A stretch of 64,000 nt of DNA from Mariniradius saccharolyticus AK6 (lineage in GTDB: Bacteria; Bacteroidota; Bacteroidia; Cytophagales; Cyclobacteriaceae): the NCBI RefSeq assembly GCF_000330725.2, contig NZ_AMZY02000013.1:186001-250000 (forward strand), given 5' to 3'. The notes beneath the pieces were generated by a model. The model was not told where the DNA came from, searched no databases, and was given only the letters and a program-made list of their open reading frames with translations. Below, in pieces: positions 8,511 to 17,998 of the stretch (position 1 is its first letter; every line of letters begins with the position of its first letter). Made by a program: the position numbers and the translations under genes.

Positions 8511-10991
8511 ATGATTAAAAGTTATTTTCTCAGCCTGGTTTTTTGCTGGCTTTCTTTTTTCGCCTTTGGCCAAGTCACGATCAAGGGAAAGGTTACGAAT
8601 GTCGACAATGGCGACCCGATTCCTTTTGCCAATGTCGTCGTCAGGGGCACAACCTTGGGTACCACCACGGATTTTGAGGGCAATTACACGCTCGCGCTTC
8701 GTTCCTTTGCCGACAGCCTGCAGGTATCTTACTTGGGGTACATTTCCCAGACCAAGGCGATCGAAAAATCCCCCGCGGTCACGATCAATTTTCAGTTGGT
8801 GCCTTCGACTTTCAATCTTTCCGAAGTGGTCTTTTCAGCGGGAGAAAATCCGGCTTTTGAAATCCTCAGAAAGACAGTCAAAGCGAAAAACAACTTCGAC
8901 AAGCGAAATCTAAATGCCTACGAGTCTGATAATTATACCAAAATCGAACTTGCCCTGAACGAGGTCGAAGGTGACTTCAAGGAAATCAATCAGGTAAAAA
9001 AAATCCTCGGAGTCCTGGACAGTATCAAGCAGCTCACCAACGACGAAGGCAAGAAAATCCTCCCAATTTTTTTCTCGGAATCCTATTCCAAATTCTACTA
9101 TCGAACCGATCCGATTTTGAAGAAGGAAGTCATTCTCAATTCCAAATTGACGGGCGTCGGCATTACCGATGGCACTACCGTGGCCCAAATCACGGGATCG
9201 GTTTTCCAGGAATACAATTTCTACCGCAATTGGCTGACGATACTCGAAAAGGAATTTGTCTCTCCAATCGCGGATGGTTGGCGGACTTTCTATGATTATG
9301 ACTTGCTGGATTCGGTCCTCGTCGGAGGTGATAGCTGCTACATGCTGAAAGTCTATCCGCTTCGGGAACAGGATTTGGCTTTTTCGGGATTGATTTGGAT
9401 CAAAAAGGAGAATTATTCCCTCAAGCAGGTCGATTTGGCGATAGCCGAGTCGGCCAATCTCAACTTTGTGGAGACCATCAAAATCCAGCAGGAACTCGTC
9501 CCTACGGAAAATGGATTTCAGTTGCCTGCAAAAACCCGCGTGCTGATCAAGATCGGCAAGTTGACGGATAACTCGGTCGGACTCTTGGCGAAGTTCTACA
9601 ATTCGAGTTCGGACTTCGTGATCAATCAACCCCACCCGCCCAATTTTTACCTGAAGGCCGTGGAGCTCAGCCAAGACTTTGACCAAGGCGAGGAGGTGTT
9701 TTGGCAGGAAGTGCGACCCGAACCGCTGACGAGTGAGGAACTTGTGTCGCGGCAGATGGTCGATACCTTGGCGAGGCTACCCGTAGTGCGTTTTTATTCG
9801 GAAGGGATCAAATTCCTATCCACGGGTTTTTTGCCGGTCGGAAATTTGGACCTGGGACCATGGACCGGCCTAGCCAATTACAACGATATCGAGGGATTTA
9901 GACTTGGTGCAGGCCTTCGCACCAACCTCAAATTCAGCAAGTCGGTCGTGTTGACGGGCTATTTGGCGTATGGATTTGGTGATCAGCAGTTCAAGTATTT
10001 CGCCTCGGCGACCAAGATTTTGGACAAAAATCGCTGGACCACGATCCAAGTCAATACCCAAAAGGAAATCGACCAAGTTGGCCTGGAGATCGAGAACCTG
10101 CAGCTCAATAGCGTCTTTTTGGCCGCGACGCGGTTTGGTACACTCAACAATGCCTATTACAGCACCCATTATCGGTTTATCGCGCAGCGCGAGGTCTTCC
10201 GTGGATTCAACTTGACTGGCGGCATGAGTTGGAAGCATTTTGACCCCACTTTTCCTTTTTCCTATGAAGACCAAAATACCGGGAAACTGAAATCCGATTT
10301 TGACTTGGCCAACATCAACCTCGGCTTCCGCTACGGCCGGGACGAGATTTTTGTGATCAACGACAACCAACGCATTTCCATGGGTCAGGTGAAGTGGCCC
10401 ATTTTCGATTTTCGGTTCAGCCAAGGTCTCGACCGCTTGGGTGGCGAAATCCAATACCAGCGCTATCAGATGAGCGTGTACCACAAACTGAACCTGGGTC
10501 TTTTGGGCGTATCGCGGTACGAGTTGCGGACAGGGATGGTCAGAGGCGTGGTGCCGTTTCCTTTGCTTGAAAATCACATTGGCAACGAGACCTTTTTCTA
10601 TACCACGGCGGCATTCAACCAGATGAACATTGCCGAGTTTGCCAGCGACCGCTTTCTGAGTCTGAAGTATGGGCACTCTTTTGAGGGCTTTGGCTTCAAC
10701 CAAATTCCCCTGATCAAAAAGCTCAAATGGCGGGCAGTGGGCAACGCCAACCTGCTTTGGGGCTCGGTCAGCGACAAAAACCTATTCGTGGTGCCTGAAT
10801 TTGACGAAAACGGCACCCAAATCCCTGCCTTCGGATTTTTGGATCCATCCAAGCCTTATGTGGAGCTCGGGTATGGAATTGAGAATATCTTCAAGTTTTT
10901 CAGGGTCGACTTTTTTCACCGCATCACTTACTTGGACAACCCCGGAGCACGGCCGTTTGGCGTGAAAGTGAGCGCACAGGTGATTCTGTGA
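8511..10991 (+). CDS. DUF5686 / carboxypeptidase-like regulatory domain outer-membrane protein
   Basis: An 826-residue protein with a signal peptide (MIKSYFLSLVFCWLSFFAFG), then a CarboxypepD_reg-like beta-sandwich (residues ~21-105, VTIKGKVTNVDNGDPIPFAN onward, as in the plug-side extension of SusC-like proteins), and a long DUF5686 region that reads like a membrane beta-barrel: alternating hydrophobic and aromatic strands ending in a strand with a terminal hydrophobic residue (VKVSAQVIL). It is expected in the outer membrane. The family is widespread in Bacteroidota and its substrate is unknown. Standing alone upstream of thrS, it has no SusD partner. Confidence 0.85.
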   Translation: MIKSYFLSLVFCWLSFFAFGQVTIKGKVTNVDNGDPIPFANVVVRGTTLGTTTDFEGNYTLALRSFADSLQVSYLGYISQTKAIEKSPAVTINFQLVPSTFNLSEVVFSAGENPAFEILRKTVKAKNNFDKRNLNAYESDNYTKIELALNEVEGDFKEINQVKKILGVLDSIKQLTNDEGKKILPIFFSESYSKFYYRTDPILKKEVILNSKLTGVGITDGTTVAQITGSVFQEYNFYRNWLTILEKEFVSPIADGWRTFYDYDLLDSVLVGGDSCYMLKVYPLREQDLAFSGLIWIKKENYSLKQVDLAIAESANLNFVETIKIQQELVPTENGFQLPAKTRVLIKIGKLTDNSVGLLAKFYNSSSDFVINQPHPPNFYLKAVELSQDFDQGEEVFWQEVRPEPLTSEELVSRQMVDTLARLPVVRFYSEGIKFLSTGFLPVGNLDLGPWTGLANYNDIEGFRLGAGLRTNLKFSKSVVLTGYLAYGFGDQQFKYFASATKILDKNRWTTIQVNTQKEIDQVGLEIENLQLNSVFLAATRFGTLNNAYYSTHYRFIAQREVFRGFNLTGGMSWKHFDPTFPFSYEDQNTGKLKSDFDLANINLGFRYGRDEIFVINDNQRISMGQVKWPIFDFRFSQGLDRLGGEIQYQRYQMSVYHKLNLGLLGVSRYELRTGMVRGVVPFPLLENHIGNETFFYTTAAFNQMNIAEFASDRFLSLKYGHSFEGFGFNQIPLIKKLKWRAVGNANLLWGSVSDKNLFVVPEFDENGTQIPAFGFLDPSKPYVELGYGIENIFKFFRVDFFHRITYLDNPGARPFGVKVSAQVIL

Positions 10992-11013
10992 TTCTTCATG
11001 GTATATGAAGAAT
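10991..11013 (+). terminator. Hairpin just after the DUF5686 gene
   Basis: ATTCTTCAT (10991-10999) pairs perfectly with ATGAAGAAT (11005-11013). It overlaps the last base of the stop codon but is followed only by a C/T-mixed tract, so termination activity is uncertain. Confidence 0.35.
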
Positions 11014-11124
11014 TCCAACTCTTTTGAGCAATAAGAGAAAAAGCCGGTCGCATTTCGCATATTTGCAAGTCGAAAAAAGCATCTGTTTGTATAGATGCCA
11101 TGTACCATTTATCCAAAAACTTAA

Positions 11125-13074
11125 ATGTCTAACCAACAAGTGAAAATTACCCTTCCCGACGGTTCGGTGAGGGAATACGAAAAGGGAGTTTCGGGGCTAC
11201 AGATTGCCGTTAGTATCAGCGAGGGTTTAGCCAGAAATGTCCTAGCAGCCAAAGTCAATGGCGAAGTGTGGGATGCCAGTCGTCCGATTTTGCAGGATTC
11301 CAGCGTACAGTTGCTGACCTGGAACGACAAGGAAGGCAAAAGCACCTTTTGGCATTCTTCCGCCCACCTGATGGCAGAAGCCTTGGAAAGCCTCTATCCA
11401 GGAATCAAATTTGGCATCGGCCCACCGATTGAAAACGGCTTTTACTACGATGTGGACTTTGGCGACAAGCCCTTGGAAGGTGCCGAATTGGAGCAAATCG
11501 AAAACAAAATGCTCGAGCTCGCTCGCCAAAAAAACGACTACATCCGCAAAGATGTAGCCAAAAAAGACGCCATCGCCTATTTCAAGGAAAAAGGGGATGA
11601 GTACAAGCTGGACCTTTTGGAAGGCCTTGCCGATGGTTCGATCACTTTCTACGAGCAAGGCAACTTTGTGGACCTTTGCCGTGGACCGCATATCCCCAAC
11701 ACGGGATTTATCAAAGCCGCCAAACTGCTCAATATCGCGGGTGCTTATTGGCGTGGCGATGAGAAAAACAAGATGCTGACCCGTATCTACGGGATCACTT
11801 TCCCCAAAGCCAAGGAACTGGAAGAGTACCTGCACATGCTCGAAGAAGCCAAGCGCAGGGACCACAGAAAACTCGGCCGGGAATTAGAACTGTTTACATT
11901 CTCTGAAAAAGTGGGAATGGGATTACCACTTTGGTTGCCAAAGGGAACCCTACTTCGCGAGCGTCTGGTCGCTTTCATGAAGCGTGCCCAAGACAAGTCA
12001 GGTTATCAGCAAGTGACTACGCCACATATTGGCCATAAAGTGCTCTACGAAACTTCGGGCCACTATGAGAAATATGGCAAAGATTCCTTTCAGCCGATCC
12101 ATACTCCTAATGACGGAGAGGAATTCTTGCTGAAGCCGATGAACTGCCCGCATCACTGCGAAATCTACAAACACAAACCAAGGTCCTACAAGGACTTGCC
12201 CATCCGCTATGCGGAGTTCGGTACGGTCTATCGCTACGAGCAAAGCGGCGAGTTGCATGGTTTGACGCGGGTGCGGGGATTTACGCAGGATGATGCGCAT
12301 ATCTTCTGCCGTCCCGACCAGGTGAAGGAGGAATTTATCAAGGTCATTGACCTGGTGTTGTATGTGTTCAAAGCCTTGGGCTTTGAGGATTATACCGCAC
12401 AGATTTCACTGAGGGATCCTGACAACAAAGAAAAATACATCGGAACCGACGAAGCTTGGAACAAAGCGGAAGCTTCCATCATCGAAGCCGCCGCCGAAAG
12501 AGGGCTTGAGACCGTCACCGAACTCGGCGAAGCGGCATTCTACGGGCCTAAGCTGGACTTCATGGTAAAGGACGCGCTGGGTAGAAAATGGCAGCTTGGT
12601 ACCATCCAAGTTGACTATCAGCTTCCGGAAAGGTTCCAGTTGGAGTACATCGGTTCGGATAATCAGAAGCATCGTCCGGTCATGATCCACAGGGCGCCGT
12701 TCGGCTCCTTAGAGCGTTTTGTGGCGGTCTTGATCGAGCACTGTGCAGGAAATTTCCCGCTTTGGCTATCTCCGGAGCAGATCACGATTCTGCCGATTTC
12801 GGAGAAATTCATTGAGTATGCCGAGCAAGTGAAATCCATCCTGGAGGATTCGGACATCACAGGCGCTATCGACAACCGTGATGAAAAGATCGGCAGAAAG
12901 ATCCGTGACGCAGAAGTCAAGAAGATTCCATTTATGCTGATCGTCGGAGAAAAGGAGCAGCAGGAAGGAATGATTTCCGTGCGGAAACACGGGGAAGGTG
13001 ACTTGGGTGCGATGCGTCCGGAGGAGTTTGTTAGCTACTTCAAAGGCATCATCCGTGAGGCGATTGCACATTGA
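11125..13074 (+). CDS. thrS: Threonyl-tRNA synthetase
   Basis: A 649-residue class II threonine-tRNA ligase. Domains in order: TGS (about 1-62), editing/SAD domain (65-225), class II catalytic core (240-540), anticodon-binding domain (545-645). The zinc ligand Cys341 sits in [10 protein letters not shown], followed by motif 2 ([20 protein letters not shown]) and the TQDDAHIF block with a further His ligand. [13 protein letters not shown] is motif 3. In most bacteria of this phylum thrS directly precedes infC-rpmI-rplT; here infC-rpmI lies about 50 kb downstream on the same strand. A strong terminator follows. A CATATTTG box at 11058-11065 is a weak promoter candidate. Confidence 0.97.
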   Translation: MSNQQVKITLPDGSVREYEKGVSGLQIAVSISEGLARNVLAAKVNGEVWDASRPILQDSSVQLLTWNDKEGKSTFWHSSAHLMAEALESLYPGIKFGIGPPIENGFYYDVDFGDKPLEGAELEQIENKMLELARQKNDYIRKDVAKKDAIAYFKEKGDEYKLDLLEGLADGSITFYEQGNFVDLCRGPHIPNTGFIKAAKLLNIAGAYWRGDEKNKMLTRIYGITFPKAKELEEYLHMLEEAKRRDHRKLGRELELFTFSEKVGMGLPLWLPKGTLLRERLVAFMKRAQDKSGYQQVTTPHIGHKVLYETSGHYEKYGKDSFQPIHTPNDGEEFLLKPMNCPHHCEIYKHKPRSYKDLPIRYAEFGTVYRYEQSGELHGLTRVRGFTQDDAHIFCRPDQVKEEFIKVIDLVLYVFKALGFEDYTAQISLRDPDNKEKYIGTDEAWNKAEASIIEAAAERGLETVTELGEAAFYGPKLDFMVKDALGRKWQLGTIQVDYQLPERFQLEYIGSDNQKHRPVMIHRAPFGSLERFVAVLIEHCAGNFPLWLSPEQITILPISEKFIEYAEQVKSILEDSDITGAIDNRDEKIGRKIRDAEVKKIPFMLIVGEKEQQEGMISVRKHGEGDLGAMRPEEFVSYFKGIIREAIAH

Positions 13075-13140
13075 TTTTGCAGAAATGAGCTGATTTGTTG
13101 GAAAGGCTCATTCAGAAAAAGTTAAAACCGAATTTATTTT

Positions 13141-13186
13141 AAATCCCTTGGAAACGAACACATCGAATTCCAAGGGATTTTTTATT
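13141..13186 (+). terminator. Terminator after thrS
   Basis: AATCCCTTGGAA (13142-13153) and TTCCAAGGGATT (13168-13179) form a 12-bp stem with a 14-base loop, followed by TTTTATTTCTT. It shows that thrS transcription ends here and does not run into another gene. Confidence 0.8.
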
Positions 13187-13345
13187 TCTTAAGTATTGAT
13201 TCCGCTGGCTTAGGTGTCTGCCCTTTAGTAGAAATGGCAAACAATCTATTTTATAGTAATTATTGCAGGTATGAATTTTTTTTATTTACTTTTCTTTCGC
13301 CAAATGTTATTTGGTAAAATAGTTTACACCTTAACCTTAATCATC

Positions 13346-14560
13346 ATGCTTAAACGATTCACACATTTCATCGGTAGCCGTACTGGAATGGCCGCGCTTG
13401 CACTTGTGGCATTTACATTCTCCTGTCAGGAAAATGCGGAAACACCTCAGCTCGGTCTTGAGGATCAAGTCCTCAAATACCAAAACGGAGACATTATTCC
13501 AGGCAAGTTCATTGTTGTCATGAAGCCCGAGGGCCTCAATTTCAGAAGAACAGACAAATACGAAGATGTACAGGGCAATATGCGGATGGCTGCCACCAAT
13601 CTATTTGCGAAATACAGGATTTCTGAACAAAACGTTGGTGCGGTTTATGGAACCGTCTTGGATGGCTTTGCTGCGAGTTTGAACGCAGACCAATATGAGT
13701 TGGTGAAAAATGATCCTGCTGTCCTTTACATTGAGCCTGATCGAGTGGTTTCCATCGCACAAGGCAAGCCTGGCGGTGGCGGAGGCTCCACGGTCCAAGA
13801 AACTCCTTGGGGCATCACCCGTGTCGGGGGTTCTGTGAATTATACTGGGACCAACGTGGCCTGGGTAATCGACACAGGAATTGATTTGACCCACCCCGAC
13901 CTCAATGTCAGCACAGCAAACGGCTTTACCGCCTTCACTTCCGGTAAGGACGCCAACCTCAATGATGGCAACGGTCACGGTTCACACGTAGCAGGTACTA
14001 TTGCCGCAAGAAACAATACGATTGGCGTAATTGGTGTGGCCGCAAACGCCCCGGTCGTCCCTGTCAAAGTGTTGGATAGCAGAGGTTCAGGCTCAAATTC
14101 CGGCGTGATCGCAGGCGTGGATTGGGTTGGATCCAAAGGAAAGACAGGCGATGTTGCCAATATGAGCTTGGGAGGAGGTGTTTCTTCAGCCTTAGATGCA
14201 GCGGTATTGAACGCTTCCAATAAGGGAATCAAGTTCGTGATCGCGGCTGGAAACAGTGCAGCCAATGCCAACAACTATTCTCCAGCCAGGGTCAACGGCG
14301 CCAATATCTGGACAATCTCTGCCTCGGATATCAATGACAACTTTGCTTCTTTCTCCAATTTTGCCAATCCACCTATAGACTACTGCGCACCTGGGGTGAG
14401 CATCAAATCAACTTGGAAAGGCGGCGCGTACAACACCATTTCCGGTACCTCGATGGCGGCGCCGCATGCAGCGGGAGTTCTACTCTTGGGAGCGGCGAGA
14501 ACGAATGGATTTGTGAAAAATGACAAAGACAGCAGCCCGGATCCGATCATTTCTAGATAA
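13346..14560 (+). CDS. Subtilisin-like serine protease, probable lipoprotein
   Basis: A 404-residue S8 peptidase. ATG 13346 gives a lipoprotein-type signal (AALALVAFTFSC, Cys30) and is preferred to the ATG at 13271, which adds an extra hydrophobic stretch. Residues ~50-120 resemble the I9 inhibitor propeptide (GKFIVVMKPEG to DPAVLYIEPDRVV). A glycine-rich linker follows, then the catalytic domain with Asp176 (VIDTGID), His211 (GHGSHVAG), oxyanion Asn303 (AAGNS) and Ser369 (GTSMAAPH). All catalytic residues are present. The chain ends soon after the Ser motif with no sorting domain, so it is probably a membrane-tethered, self-processing protease. Confidence 0.92.
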   Translation: MLKRFTHFIGSRTGMAALALVAFTFSCQENAETPQLGLEDQVLKYQNGDIIPGKFIVVMKPEGLNFRRTDKYEDVQGNMRMAATNLFAKYRISEQNVGAVYGTVLDGFAASLNADQYELVKNDPAVLYIEPDRVVSIAQGKPGGGGGSTVQETPWGITRVGGSVNYTGTNVAWVIDTGIDLTHPDLNVSTANGFTAFTSGKDANLNDGNGHGSHVAGTIAARNNTIGVIGVAANAPVVPVKVLDSRGSGSNSGVIAGVDWVGSKGKTGDVANMSLGGGVSSALDAAVLNASNKGIKFVIAAGNSAANANNYSPARVNGANIWTISASDINDNFASFSNFANPPIDYCAPGVSIKSTWKGGAYNTISGTSMAAPHAAGVLLLGAARTNGFVKNDKDSSPDPIISR

Positions 14561-14585
14561 CCCATTGTCGGAATCAAAATAAAAA

Positions 14586-14617
14586 GGACCGCTTTCCGTC
14601 AGGGAAGCGGTTTTTTG
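14586..14617 (+). terminator. Terminator after the S8 protease, overlapping the end of the facing gene
   Basis: ACCGCTTTCC (14588-14597) pairs with GGGAAGCGGT (14602-14611), loop GTCA, followed by TTTTTTG. The 3' arm lies inside the last codons of the convergent DUF3820 gene, whose stop is at 14599. Confidence 0.8.
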
Positions 14618-14832
14618 TTGATACTTTTTTTCAATTCGGTCAAAATACCTTCGAGCCCATTGATTCTGATTTCGTACATCGTGCTCAGCCACATCCCGAG
14701 CTTACCTTCTGGAAAACCTTGCCGATGCATCCAAACCAAATAATGCTCCGGGATGTCGCACAAGAGTCTTCCTTTGTACTTCCCAAAGGGCATCGTCTTG
14801 GTCACGAGGTCAATCAGAATTTGTCTATCCAT
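14599..14832 (-). CDS. DUF3820 family protein
   Basis: A 77-residue protein of the DUF3820 family (also named after a putative quorum-sensing-regulated virulence factor). The family signature is clear: TMPFGKYKGRLLCDIPEHYL followed by WMHRQGFPEGKLG. It has no signal peptide and is cytoplasmic. Molecular function is unestablished; similar segments occur at the end of exonuclease-like proteins. Its C-terminal codons double as half of the stem of the terminator of the protease gene on the other strand. Confidence 0.85.
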   Translation of the reverse strand: MDRQILIDLVTKTMPFGKYKGRLLCDIPEHYLVWMHRQGFPEGKLGMWLSTMYEIRINGLEGILTELKKSINKKPLP

Positions 14833-14970
14833 TTTTGAGCTTTTCGGGAATTGAAATCTGGGACAATTTCAGGGATAAAAACCAATGGTCAAAACATATA
14901 CACAAATGCAGGGTTTTCATTCCGATATAGCGCAATTCGAAGTAAATTAGGGGAAAATTCAACAGCCAAA

Positions 14971-15927
14971 ATGAAATCTATCACTTTTAGCAACGGCGAC
15001 CAAATGCCGATGATTGGTTTGGGAACATGGAAATCCAAGCCAGGCGAGGTCTATCAAGCAGTCTTATGGGCAATCGAATCCGGCTACCGACATATCGATT
15101 GTGCCGCGATATACAACAATGAAAAGGAGGTTGGGCAGGCGTTGCAGAAGGCATTTTCAGACAACTTGGTGAAAAGGGAAGAAATGTTCATCACTTCCAA
15201 GCTCTGGAACAGCAACCACCGCCTCGATGACGTTGTTCCCGCCATCAAATCCACGCTGAAGGATCTTCGACTTGATTATTTGGATTTGTACCTCATCCAT
15301 TGGCCGATCAGCTTCAAGCACGGTGTGGGTTTTGCGCAGACCCGGGAAGAGTTTTTTACCTACCAGGATATTCCGCTTTCGCAGACTTGGGCTGGAATGG
15401 AGATATGCAAAGAAAAGGGCTTGGCAAGGCATATTGGGGTTTCCAATTTTAACATCTCCAAGCTGGAAGAAATCACCAAGTCTGGAAAGCATGCGCCTGA
15501 AATGAACCAGGTGGAATTGCATCCGTTTTTGCCTCAAGACAAATTGGTTGAATTCTGTAAGTCAAACGGCATCCACCTGACGGCTTACTCACCTTTGGGT
15601 TCGGGGGACCGCGCTGCGGCGATCAAAAAAGCCGATGAACCAAACCTGCTTGGTCATCCGCTGATTCAGGAATTGGCAAAGAAACACAATGCCACAGCAG
15701 GACAAATACTGATTGCCTATTCATTGGCGCGCGGTATCGTGGTCATTCCCAAATCCGTGAATCAAGAGCGTATCGCCCAAAACCTCCAAGCCTATGGGAT
15801 TGAATTGGACGGGACAGATATGGAAAAGTTGGCTAATATTGGCACGAAGTATCGGTTTGTCGACGGCTCGTTTTTCACCGGAGCAATCAGTCCGTACAAG
15901 CTTTCAGATCTTTGGGAAAAAGAGTAG
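14971..15927 (+). CDS. Aldo/keto reductase
   Basis: A 318-residue NADPH-dependent aldo/keto reductase with the complete catalytic tetrad: Asp43 and Tyr48 in HIDCAAIYNNE, Lys77 in ITSKLW and His110 in YLIHWP. The C-terminal cofactor motif IPKSVNQERI is also present. I use ATG 14971 because the conserved N-terminus (NGDQMPMIGLGTW) begins nine residues later; the frame from 14851 adds 40 unrelated residues. Similarity is closest to aldose/alcohol reductase-type enzymes, but the substrate is unknown. Its stop is only eight bases from that of the facing gene, with no separate terminator. Confidence 0.92.
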   Translation: MKSITFSNGDQMPMIGLGTWKSKPGEVYQAVLWAIESGYRHIDCAAIYNNEKEVGQALQKAFSDNLVKREEMFITSKLWNSNHRLDDVVPAIKSTLKDLRLDYLDLYLIHWPISFKHGVGFAQTREEFFTYQDIPLSQTWAGMEICKEKGLARHIGVSNFNISKLEEITKSGKHAPEMNQVELHPFLPQDKLVEFCKSNGIHLTAYSPLGSGDRAAAIKKADEPNLLGHPLIQELAKKHNATAGQILIAYSLARGIVVIPKSVNQERIAQNLQAYGIELDGTDMEKLANIGTKYRFVDGSFFTGAISPYKLSDLWEKE

Positions 15928-15935
15928 GTCTGCTC

Positions 15936-16229
15936 CTAGCTGTTTTTAAGCAACCTGATTACCAGTATTTCCCATTCTTCATCCAAGGAAATGTCCGGGC
16001 GGCTTTCCGCAGCCCTGCGGTACCAGTAGTCAGCATTCCAAATGTCTCCTTCTTTTCGGTGCAGGTAGGCGTGAATACGCGCGTACACTTTTCCATCCGG
16101 CCCATCGACGAGATCGTGTGCCTTTTGCCAGTTGCCCTTTGCATCATACCAGAGTGCCTGCAAAGGAGCGCCGATATGGCTCGGGGGCGATGGATTCGCG
16201 ATTGATGCTACAAAATCCTCAAGGCTCAT
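15936..16229 (-). CDS. Small conserved hypothetical protein (97 aa)
   Basis: A 97-residue cytoplasmic protein rich in Trp, His and acidic residues (LQALWYDAKGNWQKAHDLVD, then GKVYARIHAYLHRKEGD and NADYWYRRA). The pattern resembles a short helical-repeat protein seen as a hypothetical in several phyla; I know no function. Its start lies inside the end of the upstream lipoprotein gene (11-base overlap), so it is the third gene of the operon headed by the sterol desaturase. Confidence 0.7.
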   Translation of the reverse strand: MSLEDFVASIANPSPPSHIGAPLQALWYDAKGNWQKAHDLVDGPDGKVYARIHAYLHRKEGDIWNADYWYRRAAESRPDISLDEEWEILVIRLLKNS

Positions 16230-16629
16230 TTTCGGGGCGTCCGGGGTCCAAGGTTGAAACTGTCACTTCGCTGACCCTACTCAGGGCATTGAGCCGGATG
16301 ATGGCCATCAGGGGCTCGGCATTCTTCGCCACGCCCTCACAATCGGTGCTTGGCTCAAAGTAATAAATGTAAAACGACTGGCTTCTGTTGGCCAGTTCCA
16401 CCCGGTCCGGTCTGCCGAAGGTCTTGATCAAGGCTTGGTTGTCCTTTCCCAGAATATCGTCTTTCACGGCCTTAAAGTCATCGACCTCCTGCGCCCTCAG
16501 GCCCAGACACCCGTTGCGGTCTTTTTTCCAGTTGTCGAGATCCACATTTTTGAGCTCAATTTTGGAGGAACAAGCCTGTATGCCAACAATGAAAATCAAC
16601 AAAACAATACTAAACAGTCTTGGTCGCAT
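16219..16629 (-). CDS. Hypothetical lipoprotein (136 aa)
   Basis: A 136-residue lipoprotein. ATG 16629 is chosen because it gives a lipoprotein signal (MRPRLFSIVLLIFIVGIQAC, Cys20 followed by SSK); the frame from 16677 would place a hydrophilic leader before it. The mature part contains NGCLGLRAQEVDDFKAVKD and ALIKTFGRPDRVELANRSQS, recalling small lipoproteins of the SmpA/OmlA type that bind envelope partners, but this is only a resemblance. It overlaps the 3' end of the sterol-desaturase gene by 20 bases and the next gene by 11. Confidence 0.75.
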   Translation of the reverse strand: MRPRLFSIVLLIFIVGIQACSSKIELKNVDLDNWKKDRNGCLGLRAQEVDDFKAVKDDILGKDNQALIKTFGRPDRVELANRSQSFYIYYFEPSTDCEGVAKNAEPLMAIIRLNALSRVSEVTVSTLDPGRPENEP

Positions 16630-17872
16630 GGATCCCGGGTTTTTTGATGTTGGATTGAAAATGTCTGATCGTATCAAAGTTGAATACGAGCCAGATGTAG
16701 CTTACCGAAGATATCAGAACCGACAGCAAAATGGGAAACGGACCTGAAAGCATTCCATTTGAAATCCACCAAATCCCTACACCAAAGACGGCAATCCTGA
16801 AGATCTCCTGAAATTGGAACCACCTGTTCTGTTCAAAAATCCCGGAAAAACTGACCGTGGTCCAAATGATCAACACTGACACACCCAGCTTTGCCCAAGC
16901 ATCGAAACTGGAGACATTGAAGAGAAAAAAAGCTGTCAAACCGAGCAACAAGACGTATTGAAAAAACACGTAATAGTTGAGCGGGGCGGGAACGGTCGTA
17001 TCAAATTTCTTGAAGTCCTTTGGCACTTCCTTTACGGTCCGGTAGCCGCCAAGGTACTCGGGAAGCCACCCGGGTTTGTTGAAGAGGTATTTGACCTTAT
17101 CCGAAAACTTCGGAATCATCTTCAGTTCCTCCTTCATGGTCGCGTAGTGCGCCAAGTTGACCCAGACTGGATTCCAGCTATTGACAGGTGTTGTGATGCC
17201 GTAGGTCGGACGCTCTTCCTCTTCTTGAAACGTGCCAAACCATTTGTCAAAAATGATAAAGGTGCCGCCATGGTTTTTGTCTATGTACTTTGGGTTGCGG
17301 CCATGATGGACGCGGTGGTGGGAGGGCGTATTCATGAATTTCTCCAAAAATCCCATCCTATCGATTGCCTCTGTATGGATCCAGAATTGGTACAGGAGAT
17401 TGATACCGGATACCAAAACAAGCGAAATAGGATCAAACCCGATGACCGCCAAAGGCAGGTAAAACATAAAGGTCCAAATCGTTTGGGTGGAGCTTTGCCG
17501 CAGCGCTACGGAGAGATTGTATTCTTCGGAGGAATGATGGACCACATGTCCTCCCCAAAAGAGGTTGATCTCATGGCTCAACCTGTGCGCCCAATAGTAG
17601 CAGAAATCGTACAGGAAAAACAGCAGCAGAAATGTCCAGATATTGTTGGGAATCGAAAACAGCGCCAATTTTTCAAACAAAAAGGTGTAGATGCCGATAG
17701 AGAGGACCTTCAGGAAAACCCCTGTGACCTGGGAGACCACGCCGCAGTTGATATTGGTGATAGCGTCATTGAGTCGATAGGAGGGATTCTTTTGGAACCT
17801 CAGCACGAGCAGTTCGATTCCCATCAGGATAAAATACATGGGTATCGCGATGACGACTGGACTCAGATTCAT
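16610..17872 (-). CDS. Sterol desaturase / fatty acid hydroxylase family membrane protein
   Basis: A 420-residue integral-membrane di-iron oxygenase. The eight-histidine signature is visible: HRLSHE (about residue 96), HVVHHSSEEYN (about 109) and HHRVHHGRN (about 184), plus His further on. Several hydrophobic segments surround these motifs, and about 100 residues with further membrane segments extend past the catalytic part. The family hydroxylates or desaturates sterols, hopanoids, carotenoids, ether lipids or fatty acids; the substrate is not readable here. It heads a three-gene operon with a small lipoprotein and a small cytoplasmic protein. Confidence 0.88.
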   Translation of the reverse strand: MNLSPVVIAIPMYFILMGIELLVLRFQKNPSYRLNDAITNINCGVVSQVTGVFLKVLSIGIYTFLFEKLALFSIPNNIWTFLLLFFLYDFCYYWAHRLSHEINLFWGGHVVHHSSEEYNLSVALRQSSTQTIWTFMFYLPLAVIGFDPISLVLVSGINLLYQFWIHTEAIDRMGFLEKFMNTPSHHRVHHGRNPKYIDKNHGGTFIIFDKWFGTFQEEEERPTYGITTPVNSWNPVWVNLAHYATMKEELKMIPKFSDKVKYLFNKPGWLPEYLGGYRTVKEVPKDFKKFDTTVPAPLNYYVFFQYVLLLGLTAFFLFNVSSFDAWAKLGVSVLIIWTTVSFSGIFEQNRWFQFQEIFRIAVFGVGIWWISNGMLSGPFPILLSVLISSVSYIWLVFNFDTIRHFQSNIKKPGIHATKTV

Positions 17873-17950
17873 TTTAGTATCAGTTAATTGGGCTGCAAAT
17901 GTGGGAAATCTACCAATAAAAACCCAAAAAGGGAAAAACAGTTTCGGTTT

Positions 17951-17977
17951 TTGTCTAGTCTTTAATCTCTATATTAG
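17951..17977 (+). promoter_or_regulatory. Candidate promoter of the 162-aa membrane protein
   Basis: TTG (17951-17953) and TATATTAG (17970-17977) are 16 bases apart. The second box has one mismatch to TAnnTTTG. The ATG follows about 20 bases later. Confidence 0.35.
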
Positions 17978-17998
17978 CGTCCAAAATTCAAGGTTATC

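Noticed and set aside
9870-10703. 277-codon minus-strand frame within the DUF5686 gene
   Set aside because: Long but antisense to a protein with signal peptide and clear domains; its composition is that of a reversed beta-barrel gene.
16958-17887. 309-codon plus-strand frame over the sterol-desaturase gene
   Set aside because: The minus strand carries the histidine clusters of the family; the plus frame has no hydrophobic pattern or domain.
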